In this document: in pieces, positions 1 through 9,290 of the stretch
Position numbering within the stretch: position 1 is the first letter of the stretch
Layout of the letters: each line of letters begins with the position of its first letter
From: Pectinatus haikarae
GTDB taxonomy: Bacteria > Bacillota > Negativicutes > Selenomonadales > Selenomonadaceae
Assembly (NCBI RefSeq): GCF_030813505.1
Contig: NZ_JAUSUE010000007.1
Length of the DNA stretch: 64,000 nt
Direction: 5' to 3' (one strand)
Notes under the pieces: model-generated
What the model saw: the letters and a program-made list of their open reading frames with translations, nothing else
Databases searched by the model: none
Told to the model about the DNA's origin: nothing
Program-made: the position numbers and the translations under genes

Positions 1-1
1 G

Positions 2-1036
2 GAACAGTTCAAGGAATATTTGATAGTGCAGCAAATACAAATGCAGGGCGGAAATATGTATGACAGCGAGCATACGATGGCGCTGGTTATGGGACCGACT
101 GAAAAAACTTTTCTGATGTCAGTTCATAATTCATTGTTCTGGGTAGGGCTGATAATGCTGCTGCTTGGATTGTTGGTAAGTTATCTGCTGGCAAGAAGTA
201 TTACTGTTCCTCTTAAAAATCTCGGGCAGGCTGCCAAGGAAGTAAAAAAAGGCACTTTTGGCAAAACCGTATCAGTCAGGACTAATGATGAGGTCGGTGA
301 ATTGGCAGATATTTTTAATCAAATGTCGCAGACACTGGCAGATAATACCAGACTTAAAAAGCAGCTGCTTGCTAATGTTGCGCATGAGCTCAGGACTCCT
401 CTGGCAGTTATTCAAGGAAATATTGAGGGAATGCTCGACGGTGTTGTTGAGCCCAGTAAAGATCAGCTTCGTTCGCTGTATGAAGAAGCCATACGTTTGA
501 ATCGTCTTATAAGGGATTTGCGGGATCTGTCACTTGCTGAAGTTCATCAACTGACACTGGAAAAATCTCCTGCTGATATAAATAATCTGATCAACCGATT
601 GATTGCTTCGCTGAAACCGCTGAGTAATAAAAAAAATATAACAATCAACTTTACTAATGGTAAGGAAAAGCTGCCTGATATTTTGGTGGATCGGGATCGT
701 ATCAGCCAGGTCTTTTATAATGTTATTGTCAACGCTGTCAGATATTCACCGGAATGCAGCACTATACAGATAAAAACGGCTCTCCTGAATAAACAGGAGG
801 GCCGTTGGGTAAAAATTTCCATAGCTGATAACGGAACAGGTATATCAAAAGAAGATCTGCCACATGTGTTTGATCATTTTTATCGCGGCGATAAATCCAG
901 AGACAGAAAGAGCGGAGGTTCCGGTCTCGGACTGGCAATAGTCAGACAACTGATCGAAAATCACGGCGGGAAAATAGAAGTGACCAGTACGATAGGCATG
1001 GGAACGACATTTAATATATTACTGCCGTTAAATTGA
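2..1036 (+). CDS. Sensor histidine kinase, 5' end outside the window
   Basis: The reading frame is open to the left edge, so only the C-terminal 344 residues are present. A membrane segment (a leucine-rich stretch near residues 45-65) is followed by a HAMP linker, a dimerisation domain with the phospho-accepting H-box AHELRTPL, and an HATPase_c domain with N-box (FYNVIVNAVRYSP), G1 (DNGTGI) and G2 (GGSGLGLAI) motifs. This is the layout of BaeS/PhoR-like membrane kinases that autophosphorylate on His and pass phosphate to a response regulator. The partner is presumably encoded upstream, outside the window. It converges with the sugar porter gene on the other strand. The input signal cannot be inferred because the sensor region is missing. 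Confidence 0.93.
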   Translation, partial: EQFKEYLIVQQIQMQGGNMYDSEHTMALVMGPTEKTFLMSVHNSLFWVGLIMLLLGLLVSYLLARSITVPLKNLGQAAKEVKKGTFGKTVSVRTNDEVGELADIFNQMSQTLADNTRLKKQLLANVAHELRTPLAVIQGNIEGMLDGVVEPSKDQLRSLYEEAIRLNRLIRDLRDLSLAEVHQLTLEKSPADINNLINRLIASLKPLSNKKNITINFTNGKEKLPDILVDRDRISQVFYNVIVNAVRYSPECSTIQIKTALLNKQEGRWVKISIADNGTGISKEDLPHVFDHFYRGDKSRDRKSGGSGLGLAIVRQLIENHGGKIEVTSTIGMGTTFNILLPLN

Positions 1037-1102
1037 CACAGGGACTATTTGTTTGCTGTGCCGCAACCTAAAGGGGCTGTCGGAATAATGCATTTTGGCA
1101 AT

Positions 1103-2467
1103 TCATCGGCCGGTTTCTTCGGCTTCTATTTCCTCCAAAGTACGGCCTCGTGTTTCAGGCACACGTATTTTCACAAAAAGCACTCCCAACATGCATATGA
1201 CACCGAAAATTGCGAAGACGACTTCCTGTGGCATAGACGCAGTCATGATGGGGAATAATAAGCCTACAAGCCATGAACCGATCCAGTTAAAAGATGAAGC
1301 CAGGCCTGCTGCTCGTCCGCGAACAGACAGAGGGAATATCTCACCGACGATTACCCAGGTTATAGGAGCCCATGTAGCGGAATAAAAAGCAACGTAGATG
1401 CACAGAAAAAATACTATCATCATAGAGCTGGTGCCGGGTATCAGCCAATTTATAACTGCTGGCAGGATAAAAGACAGCCCCATGATGAAACCGGCTACCA
1501 TCAAAAGTGTGCGTCTGTTAAATTTTTCTGCGATCCATATATATACTAACGAACCCAGCACAAGGATCAAGCCTTGAATTATCGGCCACATTAATTCGTT
1601 GGTTGCCGCGCTTCCGGTAGCTTTTTCTACAATCAGAGGAATATAGTAAAAAATAGCATTAGCTCCTTGGAATTGCTGGAAGGCAGCGACACCGACACCG
1701 GCAATGATCAAATAGCGATATTTACTGTTTAGCAAGCTTGCCCAGCTGACTTGATGTGCTGCTTGATTTTCTTTTGCAGCGGTTTCTTTTATGTCATTCA
1801 GTTCAGCTTCGATTTCATTTTGCGGACGGACATAACTCAATACTCTGCGGGCCTCATCATAATGGCCGTTTTTAATCAAGTAGCGCGGTGATTCCGGCAA
1901 ACGCAGCACACCAAAAAATAAAATGATAGCGGGAAGGCAGGCAAAACCAAGCATTAATCGCCATGACATTTCCCCGGGGAGATCTTTCAATAAAAAATCC
2001 ACAACATATGAAACAAGCATCCCTGAAACGATCATGGTCTGATTGATACCGGAAAGACGGCCGCGCAGCTTTGCCGGTGCCAGTTCAGAAATATATGCTG
2101 GTACTAATGCTGAAGCGGCGCCTACGCCAAGTCCTAAGAAAGCGCGAACTATTATCATATAAGTTTGACCGTTATCAGGAGCGATACCTGACAGTAATGC
2201 GAAAATAGCAAATAATATTGCTGAAATCAAAATCATTCTGCGTCGTCCGAGTTTATCAGCAAGCTGTCCTGCCAAAGCTCCGCCAAAAATTGCGCCAAAC
2301 ATAACAGCTGAAGTGATCCATCCTATGGTAGACGCGTTTGTAAGCTGCCAATCATGGGTCAGAAAAGGCAGTGCTCCTGTCATGACGCCGATGTCGTAAC
2401 CAAAGAGAATCCCGCCAAAAGCCCCAAAGAAATAAATATAACTGCTGGATATTTTCTTCTCTTCCAA
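1103..2467 (-). CDS. MFS sugar porter, probable arabinose/H+ symporter
   Basis: A 454-residue, 12-helix major facilitator of the sugar porter subfamily. Diagnostic motifs are GGILFGYDIGVMTGALPF in helix 1, DKLGRRR in the first cytoplasmic loop, PESPRYL at the end of helix 6 and PETRGRTLEEIE at the C terminus. It is probably the L-arabinose or pentose/H+ symporter AraE, because it is the last gene of the arabinose block, 157 bp after araA. The start is a TTG preceded by AGAGGTG at suitable spacing; no in-frame ATG with a ribosome site lies nearby. Substrate is inferred from context, so a xylose or galactose porter is possible. A 13-bp hairpin sits between araA and this gene. Confidence 0.88.
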   Translation of the reverse strand: MEEKKISSSYIYFFGAFGGILFGYDIGVMTGALPFLTHDWQLTNASTIGWITSAVMFGAIFGGALAGQLADKLGRRRMILISAILFAIFALLSGIAPDNGQTYMIIVRAFLGLGVGAASALVPAYISELAPAKLRGRLSGINQTMIVSGMLVSYVVDFLLKDLPGEMSWRLMLGFACLPAIILFFGVLRLPESPRYLIKNGHYDEARRVLSYVRPQNEIEAELNDIKETAAKENQAAHQVSWASLLNSKYRYLIIAGVGVAAFQQFQGANAIFYYIPLIVEKATGSAATNELMWPIIQGLILVLGSLVYIWIAEKFNRRTLLMVAGFIMGLSFILPAVINWLIPGTSSMMIVFFLCIYVAFYSATWAPITWVIVGEIFPLSVRGRAAGLASSFNWIGSWLVGLLFPIMTASMPQEVVFAIFGVICMLGVLFVKIRVPETRGRTLEEIEAEETGR

Positions 2468-2510
2468 ATTTTTGCACCTCTCTATTAATTAAGAAAAAAT
2501 CAGAATAGCA

Positions 2511-2541
2511 GGGATATTATTTTAAATCAAAATAATATCCC
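2511..2541 (-). repeat. Intercistronic perfect hairpin between araA and the sugar porter
   Basis: GGGATATTATTTT and its exact reverse complement are separated by 5 nt. The stem is mostly A-T and is not followed immediately by a U-run on the minus strand (TGCTATTCTGA comes first), so it is a poor terminator. It may be an mRNA processing or stability element, or an operator for the porter gene. Confidence 0.6.
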
Positions 2542-2624
2542 TTGATATATCTGCATAACGGCTTCAATTGTAAATACCAAACCACATTTATAATGTTTCT
2601 GCATAGTAACGGTGACAGAAAACT

Positions 2625-4049
2625 TTATTCAATTACAATTGATTCAATCCCAAACATTTTGGCCAAATCGTCTATTTGATTTTCTGTTAAGGCAAAGGAA
2701 AATACAGAATGGTGTCCGCCGCCGTTTTCGATCCATTTGATAGAACCTTTTTTCAGACCCGCCTTTGGTGTCCATAATTGTTTTGCTACTGGCAGATGGG
2801 GTGTTTCTGCTTCCGGTTTATTGGCATTTACCGGATAGCTGAGCAGTTTAAAACCATTGGCAAAGTGGGAGAGTGTCACATCAATAGCATCTCCTTCAGA
2901 TCCTGTGAATACAAGACGTGCCGGAGCTTCTTTTCCGCCGATATCAAGCGGATGAACCTCAACACGTGGTTTTTCGCTGGCTATGGAAGGATCTACTTCC
3001 AGCATATGCGCTCCTAAAATTGCCTCATGTCCCTTGCGCAGATCCAGCGTGTAGTCTTCCATAAAGGCAGTGTTCTTGTTATGTGCCATGATTTTCAGTA
3101 ATCTGCTCAATCCTGCGGACTTGCCGTCTCCTTCAGCACCGAATCCATACCCATCGCGCATTAACAGCTGAGTAGCCAAACCCGGCAGCTGTGCCAGTCC
3201 GTGTAAATCTTCAAAATTAGTGGTAAAAGCTGTATAGCCGCCCCGTTCCAAAAATCTTTTTATACCCAGATATTCTTTTAGTTGAACACGTACCGAATGT
3301 TCAAATTCAGCTGCACTGTTATTGCCCTGCACAAGTGTGTAATGCTTTTGCAGATCGTGGTATTCTTTGTCAACCGCGCTGTCCTCGACTTTGTCGATTT
3401 CTTCCACCAGATCGCCCACGCCATAATAATCAACTGTCCATCCCAGTACGATCTGTGCTTCTACTTTATCAAGCTCAGTAACGGCGACATTACGCATTGT
3501 ATCACCGAAGCGGCATATTTTGATTTTGAAACTTTCGTTATAAGCAACAGCAACGTCTTCCCAGCGTGCTATTTCATCCTGAATATCCGTATCACCCCAA
3601 TATCCATAAACAATTTTATTATTTTTGTGCAGCCGGGCATTAATATATCCATATTCACGATCCCCGTGGGCACTCTGGTTCAAATTCATATAGTCAAAAT
3701 CGATAGTGTCATAAGGGATTTTATTTAAATATTGGGTGGCTAAATGCAGTAATGGTTTTTGAAGCAGTTTTGTACCGCGAATCCAGTTTTTGGCTGGTGA
3801 AAAGGTATGCATCCAGGTAATGACACCCGCGACGGCATCATTGTAGTTTACTTCTTTCATAAATTCTGTAATACCATCAGCAGTTGTCATAACATCCTTG
3901 AAAACTATTTTATAAGGCAGTTTACCGCTTTCGTTCAATTTATCCACTACAACCTGAGCATCTTCAGCAACCTGCCTTAACTGTTCTTCCCCATAAAGAA
4001 ATTGACTGCCGGTAACAAACCAAAATTCATACTTATTGACTGATAACAT
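2625..4049 (-). CDS. araA: L-arabinose isomerase
   Basis: 474 residues, the usual length of AraA, which converts L-arabinose to L-ribulose in the cytoplasm using Mn2+. Family signatures include FVTGSQFLYG at the N terminus, VITWMHTFSPAKNWIRG, FGDTMRNVAVTE and GWTVDYYGVGDL. The metal-ligand region GYGFGAEGDGKSAGL is followed by the late histidines in ENGGGHHSVFS. The ATG is preceded by AGAAGGAG. It lies between the FGGY kinase and the sugar porter on the same strand, with about 160 bp gaps on each side. Assignment is firm because sequence and context agree. Confidence 0.97.
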   Translation of the reverse strand: MLSVNKYEFWFVTGSQFLYGEEQLRQVAEDAQVVVDKLNESGKLPYKIVFKDVMTTADGITEFMKEVNYNDAVAGVITWMHTFSPAKNWIRGTKLLQKPLLHLATQYLNKIPYDTIDFDYMNLNQSAHGDREYGYINARLHKNNKIVYGYWGDTDIQDEIARWEDVAVAYNESFKIKICRFGDTMRNVAVTELDKVEAQIVLGWTVDYYGVGDLVEEIDKVEDSAVDKEYHDLQKHYTLVQGNNSAAEFEHSVRVQLKEYLGIKRFLERGGYTAFTTNFEDLHGLAQLPGLATQLLMRDGYGFGAEGDGKSAGLSRLLKIMAHNKNTAFMEDYTLDLRKGHEAILGAHMLEVDPSIASEKPRVEVHPLDIGGKEAPARLVFTGSEGDAIDVTLSHFANGFKLLSYPVNANKPEAETPHLPVAKQLWTPKAGLKKGSIKWIENGGGHHSVFSFALTENQIDDLAKMFGIESIVIE

Positions 4050-4210
4050 TTTTCATTACTCCTTCTGTAGAAATATTAGATAATATTTCTTAAATTAAAA
4101 ATTTTCAACTTATTATTTTTTGAGACAATGCTGTTACCTGCCTATATATGAAGACAGGCCGGTTAAGACAAAATTGATGTCCTGCATTGCTCAATTAATA
4201 CGCAAATTTT

Positions 4211-5830
4211 TCATGAAACAGGATTCTGTTGTTTTTCGGTAAGCATATCAACAGCATGGTGTTCTATGGACAGGCCGGCTCTGTAAAGATCGATAAATTG
4301 CTTACAGCCTGCAACACCCATAGGTTCGGGATTCAATGTCAGCGTTTCCGGGTTTTCAAAAACTTTTTGATCCAGGAAATCTTCTAACCTCAAATCATTT
4401 TTTTTCACATAGGCAGCGAGCACTGCCATACCCCACGGGCCTCCCTGACTCGCTGTTTTCATGACAGTGATAGGGGTGTTAAGTGCGTTGGCCAATGTCT
4501 GCTGGGCAATTATTGGCGTTTTAAATAAACCGCCCTGTGCTATGAGTACTTCTGTTCGAATCTGTTCTTCGTTTGTCAAAATATCCATGCCTATTTTCAG
4601 GGGAGCGAAGGCGGCATAAAGCTGTGCCAATATAAAATTAGCCAAATTAAATTCACAATTGGCTGTTCTGACAAATAAGGGGCGTCCAGATGGCATTTTC
4701 GTAATATTTTCACCGGACAGATAACTGTAATTTACAAGGCTGCCAGCGTCAGGCCTGGCTTTAGCCGCCACAAGAAATAATGCCTCATATAATTTATCGG
4801 CCTGAAGTTCTATACCTAATCTGCCGGCAAATTGTTTAAAAATGTCTGCCCATGCATTAATATCTGAGGAACAATTGTTAGTATGAACCATTGCTACAGG
4901 CGAACCATCCGGCGTCATTACAATATCAATATCCCGATGAACTTTTTTAAGTGGTTTATCCAGAACAACCATTGAAAAAGCGGAAGTACCCACTGAAATA
5001 TTGCCTGTTTTTTTGCGGACGCTGTTGGTGGCTACCATTCCTGTACCAGCATCTCCTTCGGGCGGAGCCATTACACTGCCGGCTGTAAGTGTTCCCTTCT
5101 CATCCAGCAGACGAGCACCTTCTTCGGTCAGATAACCTGCGGGCTGGCCCGCTTTCAGCACTTTGGGCAAAATACTCCTTATATTCCAGGTATACGTTTT
5201 CACTTGTTCCAATTGACTGAACATTCCTAAGAATACTGCATCGTAGTCACCGGTCTGTTCATCAATAGGAAACGCACCTGAGGCGTCACCGATGCCAAGA
5301 AATTTTTCACCGGAAAGCCGCCAATGCACATAACCCGCTAAAGTTGTCATAAAATCGATGCTGTCGACATGAGCTTCCTTGTTTAATATAGCCTGATATA
5401 AATGTGCGATGCACCAGCGCTGCGGGATATTAAAATCAAATAGATCCGTAAGTGCATCCGTAGCAGCTTCCGTCAAATTATTTCGCCATGTCCTGAAAGG
5501 GGTCAATAAATCACCGCTGTTTGAAAAAACCAGGTAACCATGCATCATTGCACTGACTCCGATAGAACCTATATTGATCAATGGCTGATGATATTTACTG
5601 TAGACATCAGCCGCCAATTGCTTATAGCTCTCTCTTATTCCATCCCAAACCTGCTGCAGCGGATAGGTCCATACACCATCTTTATACTGATTTTCCCACA
5701 CATAATATCCTGAAGCTATAGTGTTAAAATCATCTGTAATCAAAACTGATTTGATTTGGGTGGAGCCAAGCTCGATTCCCAACGAAATGTGCCCGTCTTT
5801 TATCGCACGAGAAGTTTCAATCAAATTCAT
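4211..5830 (-). CDS. FGGY carbohydrate kinase, probable L-ribulokinase of the non-classical type
   Basis: 539 residues from the ATG that follows AAGGAGGTG; longer in-frame starts lack a ribosome site. FGGY/actin-fold kinase: phosphate-1 loop GIELGSTQIKSVLI near residues 18-31, ATP-binding segment ISVGTSAFSMVV and adenosine motif AQGGLFKTP. It should phosphorylate L-ribulose to L-ribulose 5-phosphate between AraA and AraD. The sequence does not read like enterobacterial or Bacillus AraB. It resembles the divergent FGGY kinases that sit beside araA in other Firmicutes and in Bacteroidetes, so the ribulokinase role rests mainly on context. Upstream are two direct repeats that may bind AraR. Confidence 0.85.
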   Translation of the reverse strand: MNLIETSRAIKDGHISLGIELGSTQIKSVLITDDFNTIASGYYVWENQYKDGVWTYPLQQVWDGIRESYKQLAADVYSKYHQPLINIGSIGVSAMMHGYLVFSNSGDLLTPFRTWRNNLTEAATDALTDLFDFNIPQRWCIAHLYQAILNKEAHVDSIDFMTTLAGYVHWRLSGEKFLGIGDASGAFPIDEQTGDYDAVFLGMFSQLEQVKTYTWNIRSILPKVLKAGQPAGYLTEEGARLLDEKGTLTAGSVMAPPEGDAGTGMVATNSVRKKTGNISVGTSAFSMVVLDKPLKKVHRDIDIVMTPDGSPVAMVHTNNCSSDINAWADIFKQFAGRLGIELQADKLYEALFLVAAKARPDAGSLVNYSYLSGENITKMPSGRPLFVRTANCEFNLANFILAQLYAAFAPLKIGMDILTNEEQIRTEVLIAQGGLFKTPIIAQQTLANALNTPITVMKTASQGGPWGMAVLAAYVKKNDLRLEDFLDQKVFENPETLTLNPEPMGVAGCKQFIDLYRAGLSIEHHAVDMLTEKQQNPVS

Positions 5831-5858
5831 TGAAGATATACACCTCCTTATAATTATC

Positions 5859-5885
5859 ATACAACTTTATTTATATAATACAACT
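5859..5885 (-). promoter_or_regulatory. Paired direct repeats upstream of the kinase gene, possible AraR sites
   Basis: Read on the minus strand, AGTTGTAT occurs twice, 19 bp apart start to start, about 30 bp before the kinase start codon. Spacing near two helical turns and proximity to the araR gene make an operator plausible. No palindromic AraR box was recognised, so this is a weak call. Confidence 0.3.
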
Positions 5886-6033
5886 TATGCACCAGGATGT
5901 AAATAAGATAATTGAAAATATTATTAAAAATTTTTTCACTATTAAAAACACTTTCACTTTTCTAAGCATATCAGAATACAAATTATTTAAAGCAATGATA
6001 ATAAATTGACACTTATCGACAAAAAAACCAAAT

Positions 6034-6070
6034 AAAAACGACTTGCCAGTGAAACTGACAAGCCGTTTTT
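6034..6070 (-). terminator. Terminator of araR
   Basis: On the minus strand an AAAAACGGCTTGTCAGT stem closes with a near-perfect complement ending in a run of U, overlapping the araR stop codon. It isolates araR from the kinase gene downstream. Confidence 0.8.
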
Positions 6071-7164
6071 CAGCATATTTTTTTTACTGAAGTTCTTTCG
6101 ATAAGTTCAGGCGGGAATTTCACATCACCGGCTGTAACACCTTTTATTAAATCGAGCAGGGTCTCCGCAGCAACCTGACCGAGCTTTTCCTTAGGATGCC
6201 TGAAGGTTGTAAGGCTGAAACCAAATTCCATTTGAAAATCAAGATTGGAATCATCAAAACTGATCAGCGATATGTCTTCTGGTATTATTTTGCTGTGCTT
6301 ATATAAAATCCTTGTTATCTCTCTGGACATTTGATCATTGTAGCAAATCATGGCTGTGCATTTTTCAGCTGTTTTTAAAATCCTGTCACTGAAATGCCGG
6401 GCAAATGCTTCATTTTTATCTTCTGTGGTATACCAGATCAGATTACCTTCGGCAAAACTCATACCGTTTCTGCGTAAGGCTTCCACACAGCCGGCGTATC
6501 TCAATCTCCCCTGCATATCGTCCAGTTTGAACAAACCGCCGATCTTTCTGTGTCCGTTCTTTACCAAACATTCAACCGCTTCTTTTCCGCAGGCATAATC
6601 ATCCATAGCTACACAGGGAATACTCATGTTTGGATAAATTGCATTTATAAGAACGCAAGGAATTTTTCTGCTTATTATCTGCTCGTATATAGTTTGATTT
6701 ATATTGGGCAAACCAGTTTTTGCAGGTTCAATAACCAGCCCGTCGAGGTTTTTTGCGAGCAGGTTATTAAGAATTTCGGCCTCTCTCTCCATATTGTTAT
6801 ATGTGAGCGACATTTGGACAAAATAATTTTTTTTTATCAACACATCATCTATTCCCTTTATAATAGCAGGGAAAATATATTCATTAAGATATGTTGTTAC
6901 AACGCCAATCGTTCGCACATTACTAACAGGAAGATTCTTATTTTCAACAGAGTATTTCACGTATGTACCTGAGCCGCGCCGCCGCTCCAGGAAACCCTTG
7001 CTTTCCAGGACACTCGTGGCCTGACGTACAGTTTGGCGGCTTATAGAAAATCTTTCCCCCAATTCATTTTCGGAAGGAATTTTTTCGCCAAAGGCCAGAT
7101 CGCCATTCACGATTTCTGTTTCCAGCCAATTCATTATCTCTACATATTTAGGAATGTTTTTCAT
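6070..7164 (-). CDS. araR: AraR-type regulator: GntR DNA-binding domain fused to a LacI-type sugar-binding domain
   Basis: 364 residues from an ATG whose upstream GGGG is the only ribosome-site candidate; a start 15 codons earlier has none. Residues 1-70 are a GntR winged helix (KIPSENELGERFSISRQTVRQA, then LERRRGSGTYV). Residues about 85-364 are a periplasmic-binding-protein-like LacI/GalR ligand domain (RTIGVVTTYLN, CVLINAIYPN, DDSNLDFQ, LTTFRHP). This hybrid is the hallmark of AraR, the repressor released by L-arabinose in Bacillus. It lies inside the arabinose block with its own terminator, so it probably controls the kinase, araA, porter and araD genes. The ligand is inferred. Confidence 0.9.
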   Translation of the reverse strand: MKNIPKYVEIMNWLETEIVNGDLAFGEKIPSENELGERFSISRQTVRQATSVLESKGFLERRRGSGTYVKYSVENKNLPVSNVRTIGVVTTYLNEYIFPAIIKGIDDVLIKKNYFVQMSLTYNNMEREAEILNNLLAKNLDGLVIEPAKTGLPNINQTIYEQIISRKIPCVLINAIYPNMSIPCVAMDDYACGKEAVECLVKNGHRKIGGLFKLDDMQGRLRYAGCVEALRRNGMSFAEGNLIWYTTEDKNEAFARHFSDRILKTAEKCTAMICYNDQMSREITRILYKHSKIIPEDISLISFDDSNLDFQMEFGFSLTTFRHPKEKLGQVAAETLLDLIKGVTAGDVKFPPELIERTSVKKIC

Positions 7165-7349
7165 ACAGTAAAATGCCCCATTTTTATAATCAAAATCATT
7201 TATTAACAATTATGAATGATTTTCAGCAGTTTGTCTAGGCTTTATATTTTACTGCGGCTGTGTTCCGCTGAAAAAAATATAGGGTGTATGTATTGTATGA
7301 TTTGGGTTTGGTATTCTTGCATAAAATTATATATAAGCATCGGACAGAT

Positions 7350-7391
7350 AAAAATGCGGCTGGATATCTCATCAAATATCCAGCCGCATTA
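7350..7391 (-). terminator. Terminator after araD
   Basis: GCGGCTGGATAT stem with its complement and an A-tract on the plus strand (U-tract on the minus strand), starting about 9 bp after the araD stop. It probably ends the long minus-strand run that begins at the PTS genes. Confidence 0.85.
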
Positions 7392-7399
7392 ACGAAAAC

Positions 7400-8098
7400 T
7401 TATTTTTTCTGCCCGTAATAAGCATTTGCTCCGTGTTTTCGCAGATAGTGCTTATCTAAAAGTTCCTGCTGCATAAAAGAAGTTTTTCCTGACAGGGTCG
7501 TTGTATGATATGCCATAAAAGCTATTTCTTCAAGAATGACTGCTTTTTTTACAGCCTTCATTGGATCTTTTTCCCAGGCGAATGGGCCGTGTGAATATAC
7601 TAAAACTCCTGGAACGGCCATCATATCCAGCTGCCTGTCCTTAAAAGTTTCTATTATGACTTTTCCGGTTTCTTTTTCATAGCTGCCTGCTATTTCATTT
7701 TCTTTCATGGCTCTTGTGCAGGGGATGGAACCATAAAAATCATCAGCGTGCGTTGTACCAAGTGCCGGGATATCCTTACATGCCTGAGCCCATGAAGTGG
7801 CATAGCGGGAATGAGTGTGGACTATACCGCCTATATCAGGGCAGGCCTTGTACAATTCTATATGCGTATCCGTATCAGAAGAAGGGTTATAATTTCCTTC
7901 AACCACGGTCCCGTCTAAATCGACTACCACCATATCCTCTGCTTTCATTTTCTCGTAGTCCACACCGGATGGTTTTATTACAACAAGTCCTTTTTCTCGG
8001 TCAATACCTGAAACGTTTCCCCACGTGAATGTTACCATTTTATATTTTGGCAACAACAGGTTTGCTTCAAAAACAATTTTTTTCAACTCACTTAACAT
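7400..8098 (-). CDS. araD: L-ribulose-5-phosphate 4-epimerase
   Basis: 232 residues, typical for AraD/SgbE/UlaF class II aldolase-fold epimerases that convert L-ribulose 5-phosphate to D-xylulose 5-phosphate. Seen: TWGNVSGIDR, KPSGVDYE, the phosphate-binding SSDTDTHIELYK, zinc-ligand HTHSRYATSWAQ, a second histidine in YSHGPFAWEKDP and the C-terminal HGANAYYGQ. Start ATG follows AGGAGG. Its position, downstream of PTS and dehydrogenase genes and upstream of araR, means it may serve both arabinose breakdown and a polyol pathway that also ends in L-ribulose 5-phosphate. Confidence 0.95.
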   Translation of the reverse strand: MLSELKKIVFEANLLLPKYKMVTFTWGNVSGIDREKGLVVIKPSGVDYEKMKAEDMVVVDLDGTVVEGNYNPSSDTDTHIELYKACPDIGGIVHTHSRYATSWAQACKDIPALGTTHADDFYGSIPCTRAMKENEIAGSYEKETGKVIIETFKDRQLDMMAVPGVLVYSHGPFAWEKDPMKAVKKAVILEEIAFMAYHTTTLSGKTSFMQQELLDKHYLRKHGANAYYGQKK

Positions 8099-8157
8099 TC
8101 CTGTACCTCCTATATGTATGACATATTTTATTATTGTAATACATTATATATCATTTA

Positions 8158-9204
8158 TTAATATTTGTTAACCTGCATCTTACTTATTTTTTTTGTAAAA
8201 TAATCATTTATCACATCTTTCAGTAAATAAGGCGCATAGGTGATTGCATCGATGGTATCACCGGCAATATGCGGTGTAATCGTCACATTATCCAATTTGA
8301 GAAAAATATCGTCTTTTTCCAAAGGTTCATGCCAAAATACATCCAAAGCTGCTCCTGCAATTTTTTTATTTGACAGAGCATCCACCACGGCACTGCGATC
8401 CAATATTTCGGCACGTGCCGTATTGATAAGATAGGCACTGGGCTTCATCAAGGATATAAGGGATTTATTTATCATTCCGGCGGTCTGTTCAGTCACGCGC
8501 ATATGCAGTGATATGATATCGCATGTTTCAAATAATTTTTCAAGCGGTAAAGATTCGGCGTTCAGGCCTTCTTTTGCCAAATCGCTTTTTTTTACGTAGG
8601 GATCATAAAAAGCGCTTTCAATTTTCAGGGCATTTAATCTTTTCAATACTAGCCGGCCTATATAGCCTGCACCCACCAAACCGATTTTCATTCTTTTCAG
8701 TGTTGTTTTGTACGGATCGTTGGCAAACGATTTCTGCCAGATACCATTTTTCACCGCATGATGGGCTCGTGCTATATTGCGCGTTTCCGTATACATTAAG
8801 GCCAATGTGAAGTCGGCTACAGGTTCGGCATTCCTTATGACATGAATAACAGGTATTTTGGCTTCTGTTGCCGCTTCAATATCAATATTTTCGACACCGC
8901 CCCGGCATGCACCGATCAAACGCAAGTGAGGTGCTCCTTCTATTATTTTTCTGTTGACAGGAGCTAAATGTACAAACAGAGCATGAGCTTCTTTGGTGGC
9001 ATCTGACATGCCTGCGGGAAGGGTTATATTCTCCGGGCCGTTTTTTTCTATTTCCATTATCTTCTTTTGAAATTTATCCTTTGGTAGATCAGAAAACCAT
9101 TCCAGCTTTTTTATTTCAAGCGTTTCGCCAAAGTTCATCTCTCTGGCAGCTTTTTCCAAATCATCGCTTTTTACCAGCGCATCGCCCACAACTACAATTT
9201 TCAT
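8158..9204 (-). CDS. D-isomer-specific 2-hydroxyacid dehydrogenase family protein
   Basis: 348 residues. The family NAD-binding fold is clear: GLVGAGYIG Rossmann loop near residue 175, catalytic Arg in NTARAEILD, Glu in HEPLEKDD and His in TPHIAGDT. Members reduce 2-keto acids to D-2-hydroxy acids or do the reverse; the substrate cannot be read from sequence. It lies between the AraM-type dehydrogenase and araD on the same strand with short gaps, so it probably acts on a sugar-derived acid or an aldehyde-acid side product of the pathway. A phosphoglycerate dehydrogenase role is unlikely because there is no ACT domain and no serine-gene context. Confidence 0.85.
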   Translation of the reverse strand: MKIVVVGDALVKSDDLEKAAREMNFGETLEIKKLEWFSDLPKDKFQKKIMEIEKNGPENITLPAGMSDATKEAHALFVHLAPVNRKIIEGAPHLRLIGACRGGVENIDIEAATEAKIPVIHVIRNAEPVADFTLALMYTETRNIARAHHAVKNGIWQKSFANDPYKTTLKRMKIGLVGAGYIGRLVLKRLNALKIESAFYDPYVKKSDLAKEGLNAESLPLEKLFETCDIISLHMRVTEQTAGMINKSLISLMKPSAYLINTARAEILDRSAVVDALSNKKIAGAALDVFWHEPLEKDDIFLKLDNVTITPHIAGDTIDAITYAPYLLKDVINDYFTKKISKMQVNKY

Positions 9205-9290
9205 AAGCTGTCATCTTTCCTTATCTTCAAAAATATTTTGCATTTATCTGCGGATGTTGACTGCCGCAGATATATGCAAACCTCTCGTGT

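Noticed and set aside
1037..1102. Terminator between the sensor kinase and sugar porter genes
   Set aside because: No stable stem with a U-run was found in this short convergent gap.
3282..3728. 148-codon frame antisense to araA
   Set aside because: araA is unambiguous on the other strand; the frame reads as random hydrophobic and Cys/Ile-rich sequence.
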